Notes under the pieces: model-generated | Database searches by the model: none | What the model saw: the letters and a program-made list of their open reading frames with translations, nothing else | Told to the model about the DNA's origin: nothing | Source: Paracoccaceae bacterium | GTDB taxonomy: Bacteria > Pseudomonadota > Alphaproteobacteria > Rhodobacterales > Rhodobacteraceae | Reading direction: 5' to 3' | Assembly: GCA_016124615.1 (NCBI GenBank) | Contig: WGNF01000003.1 | Location: forward strand, 848,862 to 912,861 | DNA: 64,000 nt | Shown: positions 1-8,860 of the stretch, one piece after another | Layout of the letters: every line of letters starts with the position of its first letter | How positions within the stretch are numbered: the stretch's first letter is position 1 | Made by a program: the position numbers and the translations under genes

Positions 1-1
1 C

Positions 2-583
2 CGGTCGCGGCCGGACCTGACCGAGCCCGATATCCAGCTTTTCTTCTCGCCCGTCAGCTATACCAAGGCGCCGCCCGGCAAGCGGCCGCTGATGAACCCC
101 GACCCCTTCCCCGGCTTTCTGCTGTCGGCCCAGCCGGTGCGCCCGACAAGCCGCGGGCACCTGCAGATCCGGTCCGCCGATCCGCTCGACCCGCCAGCGA
201 TCCACCCGAACTATCTTTCCACCGATCACGATCTGCGGGAGATTCTCGAAGCCTCCCGCCTGATCCGGCGGTTTTCCGAGGCGCCATCACTCGCCGCCGT
301 CATCGCGGCAGAGATCGCGCCGGGGCCGCATATCCGCACCGATGCGGAACTGATCGCGGATGCACGGGCGCGCGCGGTCACGGTGTTCCACCCCGTCGGC
401 ACCTGCCGCATGGGCCCTGACCCGGCGGCCGACGTGACCGATGCCCGGCTACGCGTTCACGGGCTTCAGGGCCTCAGGGTCGCGGATGCCTCGATCTTCC
501 CCACGCTCACCTCCGGCAACACCAACGCGCCGACGATCATGGTGGGCGAAAAGGCGGCCGATCTGATCCTTGAGGATCAGTGA
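2..583 (+). CDS. GMC-family oxidoreductase, C-terminal part (choline dehydrogenase-like)
   Basis: The reading frame is open from the first bases of the window, so the start and the FAD-binding N-terminus lie outside it; 193 residues are visible. The C-terminal GMC signature is clear: HPVGTCRMGP carries the catalytic histidine, followed by LRVADASIFPTLTSGNTNAPTIM with the partner Asn and then GEKAADLI. GMC enzymes are flavoproteins that oxidise alcohols, including choline, sugars and polyethylene glycol. The substrate cannot be told from this fragment. Downstream is a hairpin and a convergent transporter gene, so this is the last gene of a plus-strand unit. Confidence 0.9.
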   Translation, partial: RSRPDLTEPDIQLFFSPVSYTKAPPGKRPLMNPDPFPGFLLSAQPVRPTSRGHLQIRSADPLDPPAIHPNYLSTDHDLREILEASRLIRRFSEAPSLAAVIAAEIAPGPHIRTDAELIADARARAVTVFHPVGTCRMGPDPAADVTDARLRVHGLQGLRVADASIFPTLTSGNTNAPTIMVGEKAADLILEDQ

Positions 584-608
584 GGCGGGGCCCTTCGCAA
601 ACGAAAAA

Positions 609-633
609 CCCCGGCGCCAGCAAGGCGCCGGGG
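609..633 (-). terminator. Rho-independent terminator between convergent genes
   Basis: A perfect 10-bp stem (CCCCGGCGCC / GGCGCCGGGG) encloses a 5-nt loop. On the minus strand the stem is followed by a run of five T, so it should end the NCS1 transporter transcript, whose stop is 20 bp away. On the plus strand the hairpin follows the GMC gene but lacks a U-tract, so it would terminate that gene less efficiently. Confidence 0.8.
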
Positions 634-653
634 TCGACATGCGCAATTAGCGA

Positions 654-2099
654 TCAGGCGGCGACCGCCATCCCCTTGCCCGCGCGCAGCCCGTAATAGG
701 CGACGCCGCCGATCGCCACGCCGAAGAACCAGCCATAGGTGCCCCACCAGCCCGGCAGCAGGGTGGTGAAGGTCGGCAGGATCGACGAGAACAACATGCC
801 CACCACCAGCGCGATGAAGGCATTGACGTGCCAGCCGCCCTGGAACCGGAACTCGCCGGTTTCCTGGTAGAGGGCCGCCACGTCCAGCTTGCTTTTGCGG
901 ATCAGGTAGTAATCCACCATCATGATGCCGAACACCGGCCCCATTGCCGAGCCGATAAAGTTCACGAAATGCGCGGCACCCGTGTCCCAGGGGGCGAACG
1001 GATACAGCACAAGCGCGATCAGCGCGGCGATATAGCCGCCCTTCTTGAAGTCGATCTTGCTGGGGAAGGTGTTGGAAAAGTCGAAGGCGGGCGACACGAA
1101 GTTGGCCACCACGTTGATCCCCAGCGTCGCCACCGCGAAGGTCACGGCCGCCAGTGCCGCCAGAAACACGCTGTCGAACTTGGCCGAGATCTGGTCGGGG
1201 TGGATCAGCACCTCGTGATAGACGGTAAAGCCCGCCGTCGTCGTCACCCCCGCCACAAGGCAGAAGGCCAGCAGGTTGATCGGCAGGCCCCAGAGGTTGC
1301 CCTTGCGCACCGCCGCCTCATTCGTCGCATAGCGCGAGAAGTCGCAGAAGTTGAGGTAGAGCGCCGCGAAATAGGTCACCCATGTCGCCGCCACTGCCGC
1401 CAGTGCCGCGACCGAGCCGGGCAGCCCCGGCACCCCGGCATCCGCCGTCGCCTTCAGCAGCACGTCCTGCGGAATGTCGGAGCCGAACGAGAAGGTGCCC
1501 GCCTTGACGACCAGATAGATCGACAGCAGAAGCATCATGATCCAGACCGCCGGGCCCGCCCAGTCCTGAAACTTGCGCACCGTTTCCATGCCGCGCTGGA
1601 TGATCAGCAGTTGCAGCGCCCAGACCACGACGTAGCAGATCACCTCCAGCGTCGAATGGCCCAGCATGTGGCTGGACTGGTTGAAGGCCGCCATGCTGTC
1701 GCTGCGGAGCAGCAGCGCGACGATGGCCCCCGAGGCGGCAGAGGTCTGCGCGCCATACCAGAAACAGGCGACGATCGCCCGGATCATCGCCGGCACGTTG
1801 GCGCCGAACGTGCCAAACGAGGCGCGCGCCAGCACCGGATAGGGCACGCCCGTGCGCACCCCCGCATTGCCCACCAGCGACATCAGGAAAAAGATCACCA
1901 GCGAGCCGATACCGATGGCGATGACAAAGTTCAGGAAGCTGCCGCACAGCAGAAACAGGCTCGCCGCGAGATAATAGCCCCACAGCGAGTGCACATCAGA
2001 CGTCCACACGTTGAAGATGCTGAACGCGCCCCATTTCCGCTCGGTTGCCGGTGCCAGATCCTCGTTGTAAAGCGAGGGTGATGGATTGATTAAACTCAT
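654..2099 (-). CDS. NCS1-family nucleobase:cation symporter
   Basis: This 481-residue integral membrane protein has about 12 hydrophobic segments. It starts MSLINPSPSLYNEDL and soon reaches the NCS1 hallmark WGAFSIFNVWTSDVHS, followed by GVPYPVLARASFG. Members import cytosine, uracil, allantoin, hydantoins, thiamine or related compounds with Na+ or H+. The start at 2099 is preferred over upstream in-frame codons because the family begins near the W-containing N-terminal motif and AGGGGACC lies about 10 nt upstream. The substrate is not determined. The dihydropyrimidinase/carbamoylase cluster at 14-22 kb makes a ureide or hydantoin an attractive guess, but the genes are not adjacent. Confidence 0.9.
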   Translation of the reverse strand: MSLINPSPSLYNEDLAPATERKWGAFSIFNVWTSDVHSLWGYYLAASLFLLCGSFLNFVIAIGIGSLVIFFLMSLVGNAGVRTGVPYPVLARASFGTFGANVPAMIRAIVACFWYGAQTSAASGAIVALLLRSDSMAAFNQSSHMLGHSTLEVICYVVVWALQLLIIQRGMETVRKFQDWAGPAVWIMMLLLSIYLVVKAGTFSFGSDIPQDVLLKATADAGVPGLPGSVAALAAVAATWVTYFAALYLNFCDFSRYATNEAAVRKGNLWGLPINLLAFCLVAGVTTTAGFTVYHEVLIHPDQISAKFDSVFLAALAAVTFAVATLGINVVANFVSPAFDFSNTFPSKIDFKKGGYIAALIALVLYPFAPWDTGAAHFVNFIGSAMGPVFGIMMVDYYLIRKSKLDVAALYQETGEFRFQGGWHVNAFIALVVGMLFSSILPTFTTLLPGWWGTYGWFFGVAIGGVAYYGLRAGKGMAVAA

Positions 2100-2296
2100 G
2101 TCGATTGGTCCCCTGTTTCCGTCGGCAACAATCGCCCGATCACGAAAGCGATCTGCCGTCGTCCTGTCCCCGTTCGCCGGGTCGCGTTTCCCTCGTATCC
2201 GCCCGCGATGTTCGCTCCGGGCGTTGTTTCGGGGCTCACTCCCCGAGACGCCGATATTGGACCGCCCGATGACACTGAAAACAATCAGGGTAAGTG

Positions 2297-2324
2297 AGAA
2301 TAGACCTTTCGGGGATTTTTGAAA
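2297..2324 (-). promoter_or_regulatory. Putative promoter of the NCS1 transporter, in a 364-bp gene-free gap
   Basis: Between the NCS1 start (2099) and the upstream Gfo/Idh gene end (2464) there is no convincing gene. On the minus strand TTTCAA (2319-2324) and TATTCT (2297-2302) are separated by 16 bp and could serve as -35/-10. The flanking sequence contains a loose CTTTC...GAAAG inverted arrangement (about 2306-2338) that may bind a regulator. This leaves a leader of about 190 nt. Confidence 0.35.
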
Positions 2325-2463
2325 ATGTTTCGGAAAGAGAGGTATAGTGCGCCCCAAAAGACATCAGGAATGCCAATTGATGGTGAGTTGTCGCGCAAGT
2401 TGAGGATCGCCGCGCGAATGGCGCGGTCGGGGCTTGCCTTTGACGAAAACGGTGCTGCCCGGC

Positions 2464-3630
2464 TTACGCGAGCGAGGTCCAGACGTTGCCCGCTTGCGAA
2501 GAGGCGACCGCCGCCGCGATGAAGCGCATTCCGTCCAGCCCGTCCTGCACTGTCGGATAGATCACCTCGGCATCGGGCGGCTGGCCGGTGCGCGCGGCGC
2601 GGATCGCACGCGCCGCCTCGGCGTAGATCGTGGCAAATCCCTCAAGGTAGCCCTCGGGGTGGCCGCCGGGAACACGCGTCACCCGCCCCGCCTGCGGCCA
2701 AGCCCCGGCACCGCCGCGCGTCAGCAATTGCTTCGGCCCGCCGAACCGCGTGAACCACAGGTAGTTCGGGTCGGCCTGCGTCCATTCCAGCCCGCCCTTG
2801 GTGCCGTAGACCCGCAGCTTCAGCCCGTTTTCGCAACCGACCGCGACTTGACTGGCCCAGAGCATCCCGCGCGCGCCGCCGCGATAGCGCAGCAGGATCT
2901 GCACGTCGTCATCCAGCGGGCGCCCCGGCACAAAGCTGGTCAGTTGCGCCAGCAGCGCTTCCGTTTCCAGCCCCGAGACGAAGGCGGCAAGGTTATAGGC
3001 ATGGGTGCCGATGTCGCCGATCGCCCCGCCCGCGCCGGATCGGGCCGGATCGGTGCGCCACTCGGCCTGCTTGCTGCCTGTGCGCTCGGCCGGTTCGGTC
3101 AGCCAGTCCTGCGGGTATTCGGCCTGCACCAGCCGGATCTCGCCCAACTCGCCCGCCGCGACCATCGCGCGGGCCTGCCGGATCATCGGATAGCCGGTGT
3201 AGTTGTGCGTCAGCACGAAGACTTTGCCGGTCTTTGCCACCAGATCCACCAGCGCCTCAGCCTCCGGCACGGTCAGCGTCATCGGCTTGTCGCAGATGAC
3301 GTGAATGCCCGCCGCCAGAAAGGCGCGGGCCACCGGCGCGTGCATGTGGTTCGGGGTGACGATCGACACCGCCTCGATCCCGTGCGGTCGCGCCGCCTCG
3401 GCCCGCGCCATTTCGGCGTAGGACGCATAGGAGCGGTCGGACGGGATCCCGATCTCCGCCGCCGAAGCCGCCGCACGCGCCGGGTCGGATGACAGCGCGC
3501 CCGCGACAAGGGTGAACTGATCGTCAATCCGGGCGGCAATGCGGTGAACGGCGCCGATGAACGCGCCCTGCCCGCCCCCGACCATGCCAAGGCGGATGCG
3601 GTCGGCGGTGTGGCTTGCGTCGATGGTCAT
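2464..3630 (-). CDS. Gfo/Idh/MocA-family oxidoreductase
   Basis: The protein has 388 residues. The N-terminal Rossmann motif is GMVGGGQGAFIGAVHR (residues about 14-30). The family EKP-like motif appears as CDKPMTLTVPEAEALV, whose lysine acts in catalysis. A C-terminal alpha/beta dimerisation domain contains GGAIGDIGTHAYNLA with the expected Asp and His. These enzymes oxidise sugars, inositols or sugar derivatives with NAD(P). It is separated by 1 bp from the upstream TIM-barrel isomerase, so the two are co-transcribed and probably act on the same carbohydrate. The exact substrate is unknown. Confidence 0.9.
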   Translation of the reverse strand: MTIDASHTADRIRLGMVGGGQGAFIGAVHRIAARIDDQFTLVAGALSSDPARAAASAAEIGIPSDRSYASYAEMARAEAARPHGIEAVSIVTPNHMHAPVARAFLAAGIHVICDKPMTLTVPEAEALVDLVAKTGKVFVLTHNYTGYPMIRQARAMVAAGELGEIRLVQAEYPQDWLTEPAERTGSKQAEWRTDPARSGAGGAIGDIGTHAYNLAAFVSGLETEALLAQLTSFVPGRPLDDDVQILLRYRGGARGMLWASQVAVGCENGLKLRVYGTKGGLEWTQADPNYLWFTRFGGPKQLLTRGGAGAWPQAGRVTRVPGGHPEGYLEGFATIYAEAARAIRAARTGQPPDAEVIYPTVQDGLDGMRFIAAAVASSQAGNVWTSLA

Positions 3631-3631
3631 C

Positions 3632-4696
3632 TCAGGCTCCTCCGCTCAGGCCCAGCATGCGCCGGTTGGCGGCATCGTCTGCCCCAGACCCGGCGAAATC
3701 GTCGAACGCATGTTCGGTCACCCGGATGATATGGCGCTTGATGAATTCGGCCCCTTCGCGAGCGCCATCCTCGGGGTGTTTCAGCGCGCATTCCCATTCC
3801 AGCACCGCCCAGCTGCCATAGCCGTAGCGCGTCAGCTTGGAAAAGATGCCGCCGAAATCCACCTGCCCGTCGCCGAGCGAGCGGAACCGCCCGGCCCGGT
3901 CGGCCCAGCTTTGGAAGCCGCCATAGACACCCTGCCGCCCGGTCGGGTTGAACTCGGCGTCCTTCACATGGAAGGCGCGGATGCGGTCGTGGTAAATGTC
4001 GATATAGGCGAGGTAGTCGAGCTGCTGCAGCACGAAATGCGACGGATCGTAGAGAAGGTTGGCACGGGCGTGGTTGTTCACCCGGTCAAGGAACATCTCG
4101 TAGCTCGCCCCGTCGTGCAGGTCTTCGCCGGGATGGATTTCGTAGCAGACGTCCACCCCCATTTCTTCGGCGTAATCGAGGATCGGGTGCCAGCGCCGCG
4201 CGAGTTCGTCAAAGGCGGTTTCCACCAGACCGGCGGGCCGCTGCGGCCAGGGGTAGAGGTAGGGCCAGGCCAGCGCGCCGGAAAAGGTCGCATGCGCCGA
4301 TAACCCGAGGTTGCGCGAGGCGCGCAGCGCGCGTTTCACCTGATCGACCGCCCAGTCGGTTCGCGCCGCCGGATTGCCGCGCACCGCGGGCACTGCGAAA
4401 CCGTCGAAGGCGGTATCATAGGCCGGATGCACGGCGACCAGCTGGCCCTGAAGGTGGCTCGACAGCTCGGTGATCGCCAGACCATGTTCGGCCGCGATGC
4501 CGGTGATCTCATCCGCGTAGGTTTGCGACTCCGAGGCTTTCACCAGATCAAAGAGCCGCCCGTCCCAACTCGGGATCTGCACGCCCTTGTAGCCCAGCCC
4601 CGCCGCCCAGGCGCAGATCGAGGGAAAGGAATTGAACGGCGCCGCGTCGCCTGCAAACTGCGCCAGAAAGATCGCCGGCCCCTTGATCGTCTTCAT
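3632..4696 (-). CDS. Sugar phosphate isomerase/epimerase family protein (xylose-isomerase-like TIM barrel)
   Basis: The 354-residue protein starts MKTIKGPAIFLAQF and has the AP-endonuclease-2/xylose-isomerase-like barrel. Visible landmarks are VCYEIHPGEDLHDG (metal-binding Glu and His), LLYDPSHFVLQQLDYL, IRAFHVKDAEF and WAVLEWECA, matching the usual Glu/Asp/His/Glu metal ligands. It probably isomerises or epimerises a keto-sugar, or dehydrates an inositol derivative. It is the first gene of a two-gene operon with the Gfo/Idh dehydrogenase. The promoter region upstream holds a 12-bp palindrome typical of LacI-family operators. Confidence 0.88.
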   Translation of the reverse strand: MKTIKGPAIFLAQFAGDAAPFNSFPSICAWAAGLGYKGVQIPSWDGRLFDLVKASESQTYADEITGIAAEHGLAITELSSHLQGQLVAVHPAYDTAFDGFAVPAVRGNPAARTDWAVDQVKRALRASRNLGLSAHATFSGALAWPYLYPWPQRPAGLVETAFDELARRWHPILDYAEEMGVDVCYEIHPGEDLHDGASYEMFLDRVNNHARANLLYDPSHFVLQQLDYLAYIDIYHDRIRAFHVKDAEFNPTGRQGVYGGFQSWADRAGRFRSLGDGQVDFGGIFSKLTRYGYGSWAVLEWECALKHPEDGAREGAEFIKRHIIRVTEHAFDDFAGSGADDAANRRMLGLSGGA

Positions 4697-4747
4697 CGCA
4701 CGCCTCCCATCGCCTCGAAAACCGCAGATCGGACGCGGCTCACCCCC

Positions 4748-4775
4748 TCTGTAATCGATTACGGAGCGATTTCAA
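4748..4775 (-). promoter_or_regulatory. LacI-type operator inside a putative promoter for the isomerase/dehydrogenase operon
   Basis: GTAATCGATTAC (4751-4762) is a perfect 12-bp palindrome with the central CG common to LacI-family operators. On the minus strand TTGAAA (4770-4775) and TACAGA (4748-4753) lie 16 bp apart, so the palindrome would occupy the spacer and overlap the -10, a repressor position. The isomerase start is about 50 bp downstream. No LacI-family gene is in the window, so the regulator would be encoded elsewhere. Confidence 0.5.
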
Positions 4776-4807
4776 TGACAGCTTCGGCGGCACGCGCGGT
4801 GCGGCGG

Positions 4808-5485
4808 TCAGGTTCCCCGGCGCATCCGCTCGAAGCTCATCGAGATATGGGCGCGCTGGATCAGCGAGGCGGCGTGGAGGTCGCCGATTTCCAGCGCGCG
4901 CAGGATGTCGTGCACCTCGCGGTCGAAAACGTCGACCTCGTCCGCAAGGTCGATTTTCGAGGCAAAGACCGATTTCAGCCAGATCCGCGTCGTCTTGAAA
5001 TAAAGACGTTCGCAGATATCCTTCAGCGGCTCGTTGGTGGTCAGTTTCAGCAGCGCGATGAAGAAATCCATGTTCAGTTCGGCAAAGCGCCGCGCATCCG
5101 GGTCTGTCAACAACGCCTTCGAACGCGCTGACAACGCACGCAATTCCTGCCAGAGGGTCGCATCCGGCGCGACCGCGCCAAGTTTGCCGGTCAGTTCGGC
5201 AAGCTCCAGACGCAACTGATAGGTCTGCGTCAGTTCCGCAATCTTGACGTCGGTGACGAAGGTGCCGACGCCGTGGACCGATTGCACCAGCCCCTCGCCC
5301 TCCAGCCGCACCAGAACCCGCCGCAGCGGGGTGCGGCTGATGCCGAATTCCGCCGCCAGCGCCTCTTCCGACAGGCGGGTGCCGGGGGCGTAGTCGAGCA
5401 GGCAGATCCGGCTGCGGATCTCGGAATGCATCCGGTCGAACCGGTCGCGGGCACTCGGGGCAAGCTCTGTCGGGTCGATGTTCAC
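4808..5485 (-). CDS. GntR-family transcriptional regulator, FCD subfamily
   Basis: This 225-residue protein has an N-terminal winged helix (IRSRICLLDYAPGTRLSEEALAAEFG split over residues about 20-50, then ISRTPLRRVLVRLEGEGLV) and a C-terminal all-helical FCD ligand-binding domain. The GTG start at 5485 is chosen because it gives the usual short N-terminus and has GGGGATGA about 9 nt upstream. A longer frame would run into the exporter gene. It is the last gene of the doeA-deacetylase-exporter operon (7 bp after the exporter stop). It probably controls that operon and the divergent ehu/eut operon through the TTGTGTACAA sites between them. Known ectoine operons usually carry EnuR (MocR/GntR) instead. 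Confidence 0.88.
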   Translation of the reverse strand: MNIDPTELAPSARDRFDRMHSEIRSRICLLDYAPGTRLSEEALAAEFGISRTPLRRVLVRLEGEGLVQSVHGVGTFVTDVKIAELTQTYQLRLELAELTGKLGAVAPDATLWQELRALSARSKALLTDPDARRFAELNMDFFIALLKLTTNEPLKDICERLYFKTTRIWLKSVFASKIDLADEVDVFDREVHDILRALEIGDLHAASLIQRAHISMSFERMRRGT

Positions 5486-5492
5486 CGGCGCG

Positions 5493-6395
5493 TCATCCCC
5501 TAGCCTGTCGGCTGACCACGTAGACGCCTGACGCCGAAAGCGCAAAGCCCGCGAGGGCCAGCGGCGTGACAGACTCGCCAAGGATCGCCCAGGCAAGGAT
5601 CATGGCCAGCGGCGGCACCAGGTAAAAGAGCGACGAGATGCGCGTGGCGTCGCCCCGCTGCAAAAGCGCGATGAACAGGCCGATCGAGATGATGGAATTG
5701 GCGATGACCAGATAGGCGAGCGCGACGATGAACTCTGGCTGCCAGTCGATGACCATCGTTTCGGCGAAATAGGCGGCGGGCAGCAGGACGGCAAAGCCGA
5801 CGACATACTGCACGATGCCGCCCACCACCGGATCGGTCTTCATCCCGTGCCATTTCTCGAACAGGGTTGCGGCGGTGATGCCACCCAGCGCGCCCAGCGC
5901 CAGCAACACCGCCACCCAGGGGCTTGGTCCAAGCGCGCCTTCGGACAGGATGACCAGCACGACGCCCGCAAAGCCGAGGCCAAGGCCAAGCCAGAGGAAC
6001 GGCCCGCCGCGCTGGCCCGAAAACAGCGGCGCGAAGACGGCGACCAGGATCGGTTGCAGCGCCATGATGATCGCGGTGGTTCCGGCGTTCATCCCGCGCT
6101 TCATCGCCAGATAGGCCAGCCCGAAATAGACGCACTGGATCAGGAAACCGGTCAGCGCGATGGCCCCCCAGTGGCGCGCGGTGGCGGGCCAGCGCGGCTT
6201 GCGGATCACGAGGAACGGCAGCAGCGCCAGAACCGCCAGCCCGTAGCGCAGGGCAAGCATGGTCAACGGCTCGACATGGGCAAGGCCGAGTTTGGCAAAG
6301 CTGTAGCCGCCGGACCAGAAGATCAGGAAGATGAATGGCGCCGCGCGCCAGAAGAACGGCTCTGTCGAACGCCCCGGTGCCAGCGCAACCTGCAT
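5493..6395 (-). CDS. DMT-superfamily transporter (EamA domains)
   Basis: The 300-residue protein has about 10 membrane segments in two EamA repeats: FIFLIFWSGGYSFAKLGLAH opens the first, and ALAYLVIANSIISIGLFIALL lies in the second. Family members mostly export amino acids or metabolites. Of two adjacent ATG codons, the second (6395) is better spaced from AGGA. The start lies 7 bp past the stop of the upstream ArgE-type deacetylase, so the genes are co-transcribed. In the context of DoeA and a deacetylase it may export an intermediate such as diaminobutyrate or its acetyl form, which is inference. Confidence 0.85.
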   Translation of the reverse strand: MQVALAPGRSTEPFFWRAAPFIFLIFWSGGYSFAKLGLAHVEPLTMLALRYGLAVLALLPFLVIRKPRWPATARHWGAIALTGFLIQCVYFGLAYLAMKRGMNAGTTAIIMALQPILVAVFAPLFSGQRGGPFLWLGLGLGFAGVVLVILSEGALGPSPWVAVLLALGALGGITAATLFEKWHGMKTDPVVGGIVQYVVGFAVLLPAAYFAETMVIDWQPEFIVALAYLVIANSIISIGLFIALLQRGDATRISSLFYLVPPLAMILAWAILGESVTPLALAGFALSASGVYVVSRQARG

Positions 6396-6402
6396 CATAT
6401 CC

Positions 6403-7566
6403 TCATGTCGCGAGTTTTCCGGCCAGACGTTCCAGCATGGACAGGCATTCCGCAAGCTGATCCAGCGCCAGAAATTCATCGGGTTTGTGCGCCTGCTCGA
6501 TGGACCCCGGCCCGCAGACCACCGCCGACATGCCGAGCGCCTGGAATATCCCCGCCTCGGTGCCGAAGGGCACGGTCTGGGCACCATTCGCGCCGGTCAG
6601 TTCCATCAGGATCGCCTTCGCCTCGTTCTCGTCGGCCGGGATCAGGCCATCGACCTCACCGATCACCTCGGTGACAATGTCGGCTTGCGGGGCCACGGCG
6701 CGCATGGCGGGCAACAGCGTGTGGGCGCAGTAGTCCCGCAGGTCGGCCTTCACGAAATCGGCGTCGCCGTGCTGCACCGGGCGCATTTCCCAATCCACCC
6801 GCGCCTTGCCGGGGATGACGTTGTGGGCGACGCCGCCGACCAGCGCGCCGGTGTTGATCGTCGTCCACGGCGGATCGAAGCGGCCATTGGCCGGGGCCCG
6901 GGCCTTCAGCCTTTCCTTCAGCTCCAGCAGCCGACCGACATAGCGCACCGCGTATTCGACCGCGTTCACGCCGCGATCCGGGCCAGAGCCGTGCCCCTCC
7001 AGCCCGGTGAAATGCGTCGAGTATTCATAGCAACCCTTGTGACCCTCGATGATGCGCATCATCGTCGGCTCGCCGATGATCGCCACCGAAGGCCGCACCC
7101 CCTGCGCGCGCAAGACCTGCGCCAGTGCCTGCGCGCCAAGGCAGCCGGTTTCCTCGTCATGGGTGAAGGCGAAATGGATCGGGCGATTGCCGACCCGTTC
7201 GGCATAGTAAGGCGCCATCGCCACGGCGGCGGCGATGAAGCCCTTCATGTCGCAGGTGCCGCGGCCGTAAAGGCGGCCGTCGCGTTCCACCATCTCGAAC
7301 GGGTCGGTCGTCCAGTCCTGATCGGCGACGGGCACGACATCGGAATGCCCCGACAGCAGGATGCCGCCATCGACATCCGGCCCCAGCGTGGCGAACAGAT
7401 TGGCCTTGGTGCCGGTCGGGTCCTTGTGAATCTCGACGCGCGCCCCCACCGCCTCCAGCCGATCGGCGAGAAAGGCGATCATCGACAGGTTGCTGTCGGT
7501 CGACACCGTCGGGAAGGCGATCAGGTGGCGAAGAAGCGCCTTGGTATCGTCGAGAGCGTGCTGCAC
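6403..7566 (-). CDS. M20-family acetylornithine deacetylase-like enzyme (ArgE type)
   Basis: The 387-residue protein has a metallopeptidase M20 fold. Metal-binding motifs are LLSGHSDVVPV (His, Asp), YGRGTCDMKGF (Asp), HDEETGCLGA (general-base Glu pair) and a C-terminal CGPGSIEQAHKPDEF (His). It closely follows the ArgE pattern of N2-acetylornithine deacetylase. It begins 5 bp after the DoeA-like gene stop. In the ectoine pathway DoeA yields N-acetyl-diaminobutyrate, normally deacetylated by DoeB of the AstE/AspA family. This ArgE-type enzyme may fill that step here, since N-alpha-acetyl diaminobutyrate is one methylene shorter than acetylornithine. Confidence 0.9.
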   Translation of the reverse strand: MQHALDDTKALLRHLIAFPTVSTDSNLSMIAFLADRLEAVGARVEIHKDPTGTKANLFATLGPDVDGGILLSGHSDVVPVADQDWTTDPFEMVERDGRLYGRGTCDMKGFIAAAVAMAPYYAERVGNRPIHFAFTHDEETGCLGAQALAQVLRAQGVRPSVAIIGEPTMMRIIEGHKGCYEYSTHFTGLEGHGSGPDRGVNAVEYAVRYVGRLLELKERLKARAPANGRFDPPWTTINTGALVGGVAHNVIPGKARVDWEMRPVQHGDADFVKADLRDYCAHTLLPAMRAVAPQADIVTEVIGEVDGLIPADENEAKAILMELTGANGAQTVPFGTEAGIFQALGMSAVVCGPGSIEQAHKPDEFLALDQLAECLSMLERLAGKLAT

Positions 7567-7571
7567 CGGGG

Positions 7572-8756
7572 TCAGTCCTTCACGAAAAGTTTCCGCTCGA
7601 CCTTGCAGAACGGCTCGGCGGGGCCGCTGTCCTTGATAACGATCGACTCGGTGGTCTCAAGCCCCCAATCGGCGAGCCAGAGGCCGGGCATGAAGTGAAA
7701 GGTCATGCCGGGTTCCAGAACCGTTTCGTCGGACGCCCGGAACGAAGCCGTGCGTTCGCCCCAGTCGGGCGGGTAGGACAGGCCGATCGGATAGCCGCAG
7801 CGGCCGGACCGGGTGATGCCCACCCGTTCCAGTTCCGCGCCAAGCGCGTTGGCCACGTCGCAGGTCCGGTTGCCCGCCCGCGCCGCATCCAGCCCGGCCT
7901 CGAGCCCGGCGGTCAGCGCCTCGGCGGCGTCGCGCATTTGCTGCGGCGGCTTGCCAAGGTGAACCGTGCGGCACAGCGGGGCGTGGTAGCGGCGGTAGCA
8001 GCCCGACAGTTCGAAGAACGTCGCCTCGCCCGCCTTCATCTTCTCGCCGTTCCAGGTCAGGTGCGGCGCGGTCGCGTCGAGGCCCGAGGGCGTCAACGGC
8101 ACGATGGCGGGATAGTCGCCCCAATCCTCGCCGACGCCAAGGATGGCGGCGCGGCTGATCTCGGCCACCAGTTCATTCTTGCGCAGGCCGGGGCGGGCAA
8201 GTTCGATGCCCAGCGTCACGATCTTTTCCGAAATCGCCGCAGCCTTGCGCATGAAGGCAAGCTCTTCATCGGATTTCACCATGCGCTGCCAGTTCACCAG
8301 CGCGGTTGCATCGACCAGCGTCGCGTTCGGCAGCCCAGCGGCAAGCACGGCATGGGCCTTGGCAGAGTAATAGTAGTTCTCCATCTCCACGCCGATCCGC
8401 GCTTTGGCGAACCCCATGTCGGCCAGACGCTGACCGAGATCCTGCATCGGATGGCTGCTGGTGGACTGGATGTAGCTGTCGGCATAGCCCGCGATCCGGT
8501 CATCCGCCATCCAGACGGTCCGCCGCGCGCCGTTGGCATCCTGCAAGCGCCCCCACCAGACCGGATCGCCCTCCATCGGCAGGATGACACCCTGATGCAC
8601 GTAGAACGACCAGCCGTCATAGCCGGTCAGCCAGCTCTGGTTCGACGGGTCGGTGGCGAAAAGCACATCGATTCCCGCCGCCTGCATCGCCGCGCGAACC
8701 TTCGCGATCCGGCGGGCATATTCGGCCGCGCTGAAGGGTGCATTCTGCAATCCCAT
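7572..8756 (-). CDS. doeA: M24-family hydrolase, probable ectoine hydrolase DoeA/EutD
   Basis: The protein is 394 residues, starting MGLQNAPFSAAEYARRI with AGAGG about 8 nt upstream. It has the creatinase/aminopeptidase-P (pita-bread) fold: an N-terminal domain with SNQSWLTGYDGWSFYVHQG and WWGRLQDANGARRTVW, then the catalytic domain with MRKAAAISEKIV, ELSGCYRRYHAPLCRTVHLG and GLSYPPDWGERTASF. These stretches match ectoine hydrolases, which open the ectoine ring to N-acetyl-diaminobutyrate, rather than prolidases. It heads a minus-strand operon and is divergent from the ehu/eut operon. A Xaa-Pro dipeptidase or creatinase role is the alternative. Confidence 0.82.
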   Translation of the reverse strand: MGLQNAPFSAAEYARRIAKVRAAMQAAGIDVLFATDPSNQSWLTGYDGWSFYVHQGVILPMEGDPVWWGRLQDANGARRTVWMADDRIAGYADSYIQSTSSHPMQDLGQRLADMGFAKARIGVEMENYYYSAKAHAVLAAGLPNATLVDATALVNWQRMVKSDEELAFMRKAAAISEKIVTLGIELARPGLRKNELVAEISRAAILGVGEDWGDYPAIVPLTPSGLDATAPHLTWNGEKMKAGEATFFELSGCYRRYHAPLCRTVHLGKPPQQMRDAAEALTAGLEAGLDAARAGNRTCDVANALGAELERVGITRSGRCGYPIGLSYPPDWGERTASFRASDETVLEPGMTFHFMPGLWLADWGLETTESIVIKDSGPAEPFCKVERKLFVKD

Positions 8757-8783
8757 GTGTAGCCTCTTCTGAATCAGACTAAA

Positions 8784-8793
8784 TTGTACACAA
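8784..8793. promoter_or_regulatory. Operator-like site 1 (TTGTACACAA) at the doeA promoter
   Basis: TTGTACACAA reads TTGTGTACAA on the minus strand, where it overlaps TACAAT (8783-8788), a good -10 for doeA. The leader to the start at 8756 is about 20-25 nt. The site is close to the TNGTNNNACNA-like operators of FCD-type GntR proteins, and such a regulator is encoded at the end of this operon. A 9/10 copy lies at 8887-8896. Confidence 0.5.
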
Positions 8794-8860
8794 CGGTATG
8801 GATCACGCCCGTTTCTGGCAAGATTAATGCGCGCTTCCCGCGAAATTGGCCACGTTTTTC

